Translations under genes and position numbers: made by a program
NCBI GenBank assembly: GCA_949361645.1
Contig: OX442436.1
Location: 3,410,032-3,474,031, forward strand
Origin: Spongilla lacustris
Lineage: Eukaryota > Porifera > Demospongiae > Spongillida > Spongillidae
Length of the DNA stretch: 64,000 nucleotides
Reading direction: 5' to 3'
Shown here: in pieces, positions 1-9,300 of the stretch
Position numbering within the stretch: the first letter of the stretch is position 1
Layout of the letters: every line of letters starts with the position of its first letter
The notes under the pieces: generated by a model
Told to the model about the DNA's origin: nothing
The model's database searches: none
Seen by the model: the letters and a program-made list of their open reading frames with translations, nothing else

Positions 1-325
1 ATACAATGAGTGATCGTATAATATCTTTACAGGTTCAATAATGCACGATTATAGCGTATCGTTCAAGGTAAGTCAACGAGTGATTTAAAAAATCAATACA
101 TGCAGTGAGTGATCGTATTACATCGAATTTCGTTTGAGAGGAACGTCGACGATCGTACTACTATCGTAAAAGCAAAAGATGATGTATAACATCAATACAG
201 TGAGTGATCGTATAATATCTTTACTGGTTCAATAACTACTAGAATATGCACGATTATAGCGTATCGTACAAGGTAAGTCAGTAAAAAAATCAATACAGTG
301 AGTGATCGTATTACATCTTTTTAAC
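1..325. repeat. Imperfect direct duplication, AT-rich with CGAT-containing motifs
   Basis: Positions 1-75 and about 195-280 share a block that starts with GAGTGATCGTATAATATC and passes through GCACGATTATAGCGTATCG to AAGGTAAGTCA. The second copy has a ~12-bp insertion (CTACTAGAATAT region). A second shared block (GTGAGTGATCGTATTACATC) follows each copy, at ~103-122 and ~297-316. The spacing is ~195 bp, so this is two copies of a degenerate tandem unit that may continue left of the window. No coding content was recognised. Confidence 0.7.
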
Positions 326-502
326 AGCGGATCAATACGTAAATAATCCTTCACGATCGTCGTGCAGTTTATACATCTTACTTTTGTCGTTAATAGTCGT
401 TCTCGATCCAGCATAATATCATTCGTGATATTGCGTCGTATACGCATGCACAAAAAATCTTTTAAAAACGTAATGAATTGACATCATACAATGCAATACA
501 TA

Positions 503-840
503 CTAACACACTAAACCTATCAATCGGTTTCCTTCTTCTTCTACAGTCTTCTTGCTCTTCATACTAAAACCTACGAGTATTTCTGGCTTGTCAAGGCCAA
601 ATCTTATGGCATCTGCAGCTGGGTAAAAAATGCACATGTATTAAACAATCATGACTGAAATTTATACTTATTACCATGCATTAACTAATTTAACTTTCTC
701 TTGATCTAAAACAACTCTTGCTAGCCCCTTTTACATTGCTTTAAATCACAAGTCTCTCTGAATACAGAATTTATTTTATGGGGAATGCTTATAAAATCCT
801 TCCCATCAATCCAACCGGCAATGAATACATCAATATGCAA
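503..840 (-). CDS. Possible last two coding exons of an unrecognised gene
   Basis: On the minus strand an open stretch runs from 840 to 735 and contains the peptide GWIDGKDFISIPHKIN. It ends at CAA-T followed by a GTAAAA donor. A strong acceptor (pyrimidine-rich tract ending in CCCAG) lies at 619-620, giving a 116-bp intron. The second exon, 618-503, is open for 38 codons, begins in the matching phase (T + CT = Ser), contains FGLDKPEILVGFSMKSKKT and ends at TAG (503-505). The phase match and the small intron are what support a real gene. I do not recognise the protein, I see no convincing acceptor upstream of the first exon, and no AATAAA lies near the stop. It could be a gene remnant or a chance arrangement in AT-rich DNA. 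Confidence 0.3.
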
Positions 841-1338
841 TTTTTATTACACATTATGTTATAATTTTTTTATGTTTTATTATTTGTGTTATAATGATGT
901 AAAAACAAAAATAATATTCTAAAAACGTGTTTGTGCTCTATTAACCCAAAGAACTGATACAATATTTACATGGGGGACAGCATCGAGGAAGTATATGCTT
1001 TCCCTGATTTCATTACTCTTTACAGTTTCAATTTTTCAAGTTAAAAAACAATTTAAATTTGATAATTTGGTACTGTATTCATTTTTACCCAAAGAAATCT
1101 GTTTCTATGAGACATGATACATCCAACACAACTTTTCCCATATTTTTTCTATGTCCCATTCTTAAAATACACCATTTTTAAAGTCGTTTCCCCATTCTAC
1201 ATGGATTGAGTGAGCTAAATGTATTTGAAGTTAGTTTTGCAAATGCCCATCACTCTATCCATGTATTTTATTAAAATGAAGAAGTGTATCTTAAGAATGA
1301 AACACAGGCAAAACTAAGTTGTATACTAAGAAAGCATA
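841..1338. other. AT-rich DNA with no recognised gene
   Basis: This stretch is strongly AT-rich. The only open frames are short, the longest being a 24-codon plus-strand frame starting at ATG 970. No splice-bounded exon, RNA gene or repeat was recognised. Confidence 0.5.
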
Positions 1339-2515
1339 ACATGTAACACCTAAGCTATTGCACAAAACCATACAAGTATGGTATTAAATTTCCCGCTAAC
1401 CTCATGAGGCCACACCATGGATGAAGGTCACACATCTTCAAATCAGTGTCGTAGCATTCAGGACAGTACAGGTAACACCAGAGCTATATTCTAAAAAAAT
1501 ACACAAGTCGATTCATACATTGTAAGTATGCGTATTAATAATTAGCATTTACCCTGCTAACTTGATGAGGCCACACCAATGAAGGTCACACATCTTCAAA
1601 TGTGGTAGCATTCAGGACAGGTAACACCAAAGCTATTCTAAAAAAATGCACAAGTCGATACATACATTGTACATAAGTATATGTGTATTAATAATTAGCA
1701 TTTTCCCGCTAACCTGATGAGGCCACATCAATGAAGGTCACACATCTTCAAATGTGGTAGCAGTCAGAACAGGTACATGTAACACCAAAGCTATTCTAAA
1801 AAAATGCACAAGTCGATACATACATTGTACGTATATGATTAGCACTATCCCGCTAACCTTACGAGGCCACACCAATGAAGGTGACATACATGTACCTTGA
1901 AACATGCCGGTAGAATTCAGGACAGGTAACACCAAAGCTATTCTAAAAAAATGCACAAGTCGATACATACATTATACATAAGTATATGTGTATTAATAAT
2001 TAGCATTTTCCTGCTAACCACTTGAGGCCACACCCATGAAGGTGACATACACCCATGAAGGTTACACATCTTCAAATGTGGTAACATTCACGAAATGTAA
2101 CACCATTTCTATTATTAAAAAATGCACAAGTCCATAAATACATTGTAAGTATGTATTAATAATTCAAATTTTCCTGCTAACCTCATGAGGCCACACCAAT
2201 GAAGGTCACACACCTTCAAATGTGGTAGCATTCAGGACAGGTAACACTAAAGCAATTTTTTTAAAAATGCACAAGTCCACACATACAGTATGTGTATTAA
2301 TGATTGATATCTTTCAGCTAACCTGATGAGGCCACACACATGAAGGTCACACAACTCCCTGGAGACCTTCAAAAGTGGTACAGGTGCTGATTTGGAAGCA
2401 CTCAGGACATGTAACACCATAGATATTCTAAAGAATGCCCACCTTCATGCTTATGAAAGTCACACACCTTCAAAAATATAATTTGTACAACTGGTGATTT
2501 ATAAGCACTTCAACT
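1339..2515. repeat. Tandem repeat array, ~150-bp unit, about 7 copies
   Basis: The landmark GAGGCCACACC recurs at ~1406, 1567, 1719, 1861, 2023, 2187 and 2328, so unit length varies from 141 to 164 bp. Each unit carries in order GGTAACACC, AGCTATTCTAAAAAAATGCAC, AAGTCGATACATACATTG, GTATTAATAATTAGCA, CCGCTAACC, the landmark, and a TGAAGGTCACACATCTTCAAA segment. The outer copies (start, and after ~2380) are degraded and have small insertions such as an extra GTGACATACACCCATGAAGG near 2040. Short open frames on minus through this region come from the repeat and are not genes. Confidence 0.85.
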
Positions 2516-2960
2516 TACTAACGGCACAAGTCTTCTTTCCATGGTCTTAATGAGAACGACGGGATCTCTGCCGTGTCCCGCTGATACGGTAGAGAACATA
2601 TATCATCTGCCACCAAGCGTATATCTGTGAATCAAGCAACCACTCGCGCACCAAAGACGTACCGAATCTCCATACAGAAGTGGGTGTTTAAAACCAGTTG
2701 CTGTGCGCAGTGCTGCTATCGCTTGTCCCCAGATCCAATTTATTATTATTTTAATTCAAATTATCGGGTAATTAGACTTTCCGGTAGGCTTTATAAGTGT
2801 GTTTGTCCACTCATCATGTTAAGGGGTGAAATAGAGACTATTATGATACGGTCTGCTGTGTTGGGCTATTGTAAAGTTGTGTGTCTTGAAATCAAGACGC
2901 TGCTGGTTCGACTCCTCCTGAGTGTCGTTTTTTCTTCCATGAAAAGATCATACAATGCAT
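2516..2960. other. Non-repetitive segment of moderate GC content, no secure gene
   Basis: The base composition rises above the surrounding DNA around 2540-2730 (for example the stretch near GACGGGATCTCTGCCGTG). A 123-codon frame on plus (2627-2998) crosses it, but it lacks recognisable domains and runs into the AT-rich repeats downstream. I treat it as unassigned. The tRNA-like motif at 2881-2933 is listed separately. Confidence 0.4.
2881..2933 (+). other. tRNA-like fragment: perfect B box and T6 terminator
   Basis: GGTTCGACTCC at 2905-2915 matches the pol III B-box consensus exactly. A stem GTCTT/AAGAC (2883-2887 with 2894-2898, extended by two weaker pairs) encloses the loop GAAATC, resembling the anticodon arm of a Ser-UGA-type tRNA. 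A T6 run (2928-2933) could terminate pol III. Against a functional tRNA: the loop has six bases, the T-stem has mismatches beyond its inner two pairs, no acceptor stem partner is found 5', and there is no clear A box. It may be a decayed tRNA or the head of a tRNA-derived SINE. Confidence 0.25.
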
Positions 2961-3600
2961 CGTTACCAATCGTGCTAAATCGTGCTATTTCGTTGTAGCA
3001 TATAGGTGGCTTAGTAATCGTGCTAAATCGTGCTATTTCGTGCTATTTCTTTGTATGTAAGAAATATATATATTTTTTTCCTGTAAGGATCATAAACGAT
3101 AATAAGCTTTCGTATATGATTATTCATTATCGTACTAAATCGTGCTATTTCGTTGTAGCATATAGATCGTCTTTGTAAACGTCTTAACGTGCTATTTCAT
3201 TGTATGTTATATATATAATGATCATAAACGATAATACGCTTTCGTATATGATTTAATGATCATAAACGATAATACGCTTTCCGTATATGATTAATCCGTT
3301 CTTAAAAACGTTCTGTATATTTTGTACCAATATGATAAATCTCTTTTATATATGCAACGTATTGATCGATCGTGTATTATCCTGACATGATGCATAATAC
3401 GCGCCAGTTTTAAGATCGGTAACAATCATCTATTATCGTTATAATGAAGTATAGTCATATTTCCGTGCGCGATAAAACTTTTAAGATTCTGCACGATCGT
3501 TTATTATCATTATGATGGTAGGACGTATGAAATTCATTGTGCGAAATTATATCGCTCACATAGCACGAAGGAAATATTCTGATACGATCGTAAACGATCT
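2961..3600. repeat. AT-rich block of short tandem motifs (TCGTGCTA-type and ~33-37-bp units)
   Basis: Between 2966 and 3180 the motif ATCGTGCTA(A/T)(A/T)TCG recurs irregularly, interspersed with TTGTAGCATATAG. From ~3085 a unit beginning ATCATAAACGATAAT and ending TTTCGTATATGATT appears three times (~3089, ~3224, ~3257). Further right, CGATCG and dyads such as GATCGT-AA-ACGATC (3586-3599) recur. The sequence type resembles that at 1-325. No gene is seen. Confidence 0.65.
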
Positions 3601-3601
3601 T

Positions 3602-4396
3602 TCACGGATTTTTTGCTGGGGGGAAAGAAGGTGGGGCTTTACCATGCGCGGCAGCGGAAAGGAGGGGAGGGGTAACCACACAGTCCTGTTGCCCAGCTGA
3701 CGGTCGTCGGTTGTGTGGGCGAACCTTATCCCTTGCTGGCGTTGGACTGCGGGAACGCGAGGCTGCCCTGCGTCGACTGTGCGGCGGGTGTTTCTCCGTA
3801 GCTCTGCCCCGCGTATGCACGCGGGGGGTGACTGGAGCTGGGTCGGAGGCCCGGCATCGGCGGGGTCTGCGTTGCCTGCGTGGCTGGAGGAGGATCTCAT
3901 CCGGAGAGGCAGAGCGAGGCGGATCGCTACGCCCCCGGGAGCGTCCACGACCGGTACCACCAGGTCCTTCAGGGCGTTCGGAATCACGAGGACCCCCAGA
4001 ACGATCGTGATCACTGGACAACGCAGATGAGGAGCGACCACTGCACTCCTCGGAGTGCGGCCGACCGCCAGACCTCACCAAGCGTCCAAGACCGCTAGGT
4101 CCCTGGGAGCACCCGCGACCCCTACGCCCACGAGAGCACCCGCGACCCCTACGCCCACGAGAGCACCCGCGGCCGCCGGGCCGGTCGGTGAGCGCTCGAT
4201 CGCTTGACTCCTGGTCGTCGCTTGAGCCCGAGGACGAATCATCCAATTGTTGATGCTCGGGATCGTGCGAACCTTCGTGCTCAAGGAGCCTTTTCACCAG
4301 TGTCGCCTTGTTCCCCGTGGTAGAGAGTTTGGCTATTTTGAGGCGAAGTCGCAGCACCTCGCAGGTCAGCTGCGATAAACTATGCTGGGTAGCCAT
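3602..4396 (-). CDS. SAP-domain, Arg/Ser/Pro-rich protein (264 aa)
   Basis: ATG lies at 4394-4396 and the TGA stop at 3602-3604. Residues ~7-40 fit a SAP motif, the two-helix DNA-binding module: LSQL at the start, then L-x-L-R-L, a short loop with STTGNKATLVKRLLEH, with the conserved Gly and the closing L-V-x-R-L. After an acidic Asp/Ser stretch (~41-70) come three 9-residue repeats of the GRGCSRGRR type and a long basic, RS- and Pro-rich tail containing RSRSPTPARDK. The island is far richer in G+C and CpG than its surroundings. Known SAP proteins bind AT-rich scaffold DNA or act in nucleic-acid metabolism, and similar SAP-plus-basic-tail ORFs occur in invertebrate repetitive elements as gag-like proteins. 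That role is inference here. No partner ORF or TIR/LTR was found next to it. Antisense and shifted frames over the same DNA are shadows. Confidence 0.6.
   Translation of the reverse strand: MATQHSLSQLTCEVLRLRLKIAKLSTTGNKATLVKRLLEHEGSHDPEHQQLDDSSSGSSDDQESSDRALTDRPGGRGCSRGRRGRGCSRGRRGRGCSQGPSGLGRLVRSGGRPHSEECSGRSSSALSSDHDRSGGPRDSERPEGPGGTGRGRSRGRSDPPRSASPDEILLQPRRQRRPRRCRASDPAPVTPRVHTRGRATEKHPPHSRRRAASRSRSPTPARDKVRPHNRRPSAGQQDCVVTPPLLSAAAHGKAPPSFPPAKNP
4104..4184 (-). repeat. 27-bp in-frame minisatellite inside the SAP ORF
   Basis: CTACGCCCACGAGAGCACCC recurs with a 27-bp period on the plus strand, two near-identical copies plus a diverged third. On the coding strand each unit gives a 9-residue Gly/Arg/Cys/Ser repeat. 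The period is a multiple of three, so expansion keeps the frame, which mildly supports selection for coding. Confidence 0.8.
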
Positions 4397-4405
4397 AGTA
4401 AAGCA

Positions 4406-4466
4406 CTCTCCTTCCCAATGCCAAATGTGTGCAATATGGCACTAGGAAGGAGAGCTTAAATAGTAG
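4406..4466 (-). promoter_or_regulatory. TATA-like element and hairpin just upstream of the SAP ORF
   Basis: Arms 4406-4423 and 4437-4454 (CTCTCCTTCC...TGCCA against its complement) pair at 16 of 18 positions around a 13-base loop, ending ten bases before the start codon. On the coding strand, CTATTTAAG (about 4456-4464) precedes the hairpin and could act as a TATA box. Whether the hairpin is in the 5' untranslated leader or is DNA-level symmetry (half of an inverted repeat) cannot be told from sequence alone. Confidence 0.35.
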
Positions 4467-4620
4467 CTGCCCAGAATCTAATCAATCGGTTTGAAGGCCT
4501 CCCTGAACAAAGGCTTTTAGAACTAGAATGCGCGAGCCCCAACCCAGAAGGGGCCCCCAGATAAGGCTGCCCACAAAACCAACTATCATGCCGTTAAACA
4601 CTGTTTACTCTTAAACAGAA
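4467..4620. other. Short unique segment between the SAP island and satellite B
   Basis: About 150 bp with no ORF or recognisable signal. It includes a small G/C-rich dyad (AACCCAGAAGGGGCCCCC region, ~4540-4558) and ends where the first 31-bp satellite unit begins (CCTTATGCTCATACC). Confidence 0.5.
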
Positions 4621-6309
4621 CCTTATGCTCATACCTATACATCGAGTGAAGCTTTATCTCAATGCTATTAAAGGGGGAAACCTTTATGCTCATTGCTATA
4701 CATGGATTAAAGCTTTACGCTCTTTGTTGTACATGAATTGATGCATTATACTCAATGCTATCATGGTGTAATGCTTCATGCTTAATATTGTACATGGATT
4801 GAAGCTTTATGTTCATTGCCACGCATGGAGTGAAGCTTTACACTCAATTCTATACATGGAGTGAGGCTTTGTGCTCATAGCTATAAATGGAGTGAAACTA
4901 TATGCTTTTTACTATGCATATAGAGAAGCTTTATAATCATTGCTACACAAGGTGTGAGGCTATTTATTCGTTGCTTTAAATGAAGTAATACACTCATTGC
5001 TATACATGGAGTGAAACTATATGCTCCATGTTAAACAAGGAGTCAAGCTACATGCTCATTGCTCATTGCTTTACATGGATTGAAGCTTTATGCTCATTTT
5101 TATACATGAATTGAAGCTTTATGCTTATTGTTATACATGGTGTAAAGCTTTATGCTCATTATTATCCATCGAGTGAAGCTTTATGCTCATTTTTATACAT
5201 GAATTGAAGCTTTATGCTTATTGTTATACATGGTGTAAAGCTTTATGCTCATTATTATCCATCGAGTGAAGCTTTATGCTCATTGCTACGCATGGAGTGA
5301 AGCTATACGCTCTATCTTGTACATAAGGTGAAGCTTTGTGCTCATTGCTATAAATGGAGTGAACTAATATGCTCATTGCTATACATGCATGGAGTGAAGC
5401 TTTATGCTCAATCCTATACATGAAGTGAAGCTTTGTGCTCATTGCTATACATGGAGTGAAGCTTTATGCTTATTGCTATACATGAAGTGAAGCTTTATGC
5501 TCAATGCCATGCAAGGAGTGAAGCTATATGCTCATTGCTATACTTGGAGTTAAGCTTTATTTTCAATGCTATACAAGGAGTGAAGCTATATCCTCATTGC
5601 TGTACATCGAGTGAAGCTTTATGCTCATTGCTATAAATGAAATGAAGCGTTATGCTCATTCCTATACATGGAGTGAAGCTTTATGCTCAATGCGATACAA
5701 GGAGTGAAGCATTATGCTCTTTGCTATACTTGGGGTGAAGTTTTATGGTCATTCCTATACATGGAGTGACGCTTTGCGCTCATTGTTATACATGAAGTGA
5801 AGCTTTATGCTCATTGCTATACATGGAGTGAAGCTATATGCTCAATGCTACACAAGGAGTGAAGCTATATGCTCAATGCTATACAAGGAGTAAAGCTATA
5901 TGTTCATTGTTGTACATTGAGTTAAGCATTATGCTCATTTCTATACATGGAGGGAAGCTTTTTGCTCATTGCTATACATGAAGTGAAGCGTTATTCTCAT
6001 TACTATACCCGGAGTGAAGCTTTAGGCTCAATGCTATACAAGGAGTGAAGCTACATGCTCATTGCTATACATGTAGTGAAGCTTTAAGCTAATCACTATA
6101 CACGGAGTAAAGCTTTATACCCATCGCTATAGTTGGAATGAAGCTTTTTCTCATTGTTTCACATGGAGTGAGGCTTATGCTCATTGCTATACCTGGTATG
6201 AAGTGTAATGCTTATTGCTACACATGTAGTGAAGCTCTATGCTCATTGCTATACATGGAGTGAAGCTTTATGATTATTGCTATACATGGAGTGAAGCTTT
6301 ATGCCCATT

Positions 6310-9300
6310 GCTATACATGGAGTGGATACACATGGAGTGAAGCTATATGCTCGTTGCTTTACATGGAGTGAATCTTCATGCTCAATGCTCTACATGGAGT
6401 GATGCTTAATGCTCATACGTATACATCGGGTGAAGCTTTATGCTCAATGCTTTACAAGGGGGAAAGCTATATGCTCATTGCTAAACATGGATTGAAGCTT
6501 TGTGCTCATTGCTATACATGGAGCGAATCTTTATGCTTTTCCTATCTATGGAATGAAGCTTTACGCTCATAGCTATACATGGAGTGAAGCTTTCTGCTCA
6601 TTGCTACGCTTGGAGTGAAGCTTTACGCTCAATTCTATACATGGAGTGAAGCTTTATGCTCATTGTTATACATGGAGTGAAGCTTTATGCGCATTGCTAT
6701 ACATGGAGTGGATATACATGGAGTGAAGCTATATGCTCGTTGGTTGAAATGGAGTGAAGCTTCATACTCATTGCTATACATGGAGTGATGCTTTATGCTC
6801 ATACCTATACATCGAGTGAAGCTTTATCTCAATGTTATTCAAGGGGGAAAGCTTTATGCTCATTGCTATACATGGATTGAAGCTTTACGCTCTTTATTAT
6901 ACATGAATTGACGCATTATGCTCAATGCTATTTATGGTGTAAAGCTTCATGCTCAATATCATACATGGATTGAAGCTTTACGCTCATTGCTACGCATGGA
7001 GTGAAGCTTTACGCTCAATCCTATACATGGAGTGAGGCTTTGTGCTCATAGCTATAAATGGAGTGAAATTATATGCTCTTTACTATACATGGAGTGAAGC
7101 TTTATGATCATTACTACACAAGGAGTGAGGCTATTTATTTGTTGCTTTAAACGGAGTGTAATAATACACTCATTGCTATACATGGAGTGAAGCTATATGC
7201 TCCATATTATACAAGGAGTGAAGCTATATGCTCATTGCTCATTGCTATACATGGAGTGAAGCTTTATGCTCATACCTATACATGGAATGAAGCTTTATGC
7301 TCAATGCTATACAAGGTGGAAAGTTTATGCTCATTGCTTTACATGGATTGAAGCACTATGCTCATTTTTAAACATGAATAGAAGTTTTATGCTCATTGCT
7401 ATACATGGTGTAAAGCTTTATGCTCATTATTATACATGGAGTGAAGCTTTTTGCTCATTGCTTAGCATGGAGTGAAGCTTTATGATCAATCCTATATATG
7501 AAGTGAAGCTTTGTGCTCATTGCTATACATGGAGTGAAGCATTATGCTCATTGCTATACATGAAGTGAAGCTTTATACTCAATGCCATGCAAGGAGTGAA
7601 GCTATATGCTCATTGCTATACGTGGAGTTAAGCTCTATGCTCAATGCTATACAAGAAGTGAAGCTATTTCCTCATTGCTATACATCGAGTGAAGATTTAT
7701 GCTCATTGCTATAAATGAAATGAAGCGTTATGCTCATTCCTATACATGGAGTGAAGCTTTATGCTCAATGCTATACAAGGAGTGAAGCTATATGCTCATT
7801 GCTATACATGGAGTGATGCTTTATGCTCATTACTATACATGGAGTGAAGCTTTATGTTTAATGCGATACAAAGAGTGAAGTATTATGCTCTTTGCTATAT
7901 ACATGGGGTGAAGTTTTATGGTCATTCCTAAACATGGAGTGAAGCATTGCGCTCATTGTTATACATGAAGTGAAGTTTTATGCTCATTGCTATACATGGA
8001 GTGAAGCTGTATGCTCATTGCTACACAAGGAGTGAAGCTATATGCTCATTGCTATACAAGGAGAGAAGCTATATGTTCATTGCTGTACATTGAGTTAAGC
8101 ATCATGCTCATTTCTATACATGGAGTGAAGCTTTATGCTAGCGTTATTGAAGCGTTATTCTCATTACTATACATGGAGTGAAGCTTTAGGCTCAATGCTA
8201 TACAAGGAGTGGAGCTACATGCTCATTGCTATACATGTAGTGAAGCTTAGAGCTAATAACTATACACGGAGTAAAGCTTTATGCCCATCGCTATAGTTGG
8301 AGTGAAGCTTTTTCTCATTGTTTCACATGGAGCGGTGAGGCTTTATGTTCATTCATTTATATGGAGTGAAAACTTATGCTCGAGCTCATTGCTATACCTG
8401 GTATCAAGTGTAGTGCTTATTGCTACACATTTAGTAAAGCTATATGCTCATGCTATACATGGAGTGAAGCATTATGCCCATTGCTATACTTGGAGTGGAT
8501 ACACATGGAGTGAAGCTATATGCTCATTGCTATACATGGAGTGAAGCTTGATGCTCATTGTCATACATGGAGTGACTCTTTATGCGCATTGCTATACATG
8601 GAGTGGATATACATGGAGTGAAGCTATATGCTCGTTGGTTGAAATGGATTGAAGCTTCATACTCATTGCTAAACATGGAGTGATGCTTTATGCTCATACC
8701 TATACATCGAGTGAAGCTTTATCTCAATGCTATTCAAGGGGGAAAGCTTTATGCTTATTGCTATACATGGATTGAAGCTTTACGCTCTTTATTATACATG
8801 AATTGACGCATTATGCTCTATGCTATACATGGTGTAAAGCTTCATGACCAATATAATACATGAATTGAAGCTTTACGCTCACTGCTACGCATGGAGTGAA
8901 GCATTACGCTCAATCCTATACATGGAGTGAGGCTTTGTGCTCATAAAATGGAGTGAAATTATACACTCTTTACTATACATGGAGTGAAGCTTTATGATCA
9001 TTGCAACACAAGGAGTGAGGCTATTTATTCGTTGCTTTAAACGGAGTGTAATAATGCACTCAATGTTATACATGGAGTGAAGCTATATGCTCCATATTAT
9101 ACAAGGAGTGAAGCTATATGCTCATTGCTCATTGCTATACATGGAGTGAAGCTTTATGCTCATACCTATACATGGAATGAAGCTTTATGCTCAATGCTAT
9201 ACAAGGTGGAAAGTTTATGCTAATTGCTTTACATGGATTGAAGCATTATGCTCATTTTTATACATGAATAGAAGCTTTATGCTCATTATTATACATCGTG

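Noticed and set aside
1400..2400. Hammerhead ribozyme in the ~150-bp repeat (CTGATGAGGCC followed by GGTC)
   Set aside because: CTGATGA is present in only two of seven copies, and the required GAAA after stem II is missing (ACAC instead).
3556..4284. Other open frames over the GC-rich island (161, 105, 99, 72 and 69 codons)
   Set aside because: GC-rich DNA has few stops in any frame; only the 264-codon minus frame has a recognisable domain at its start.
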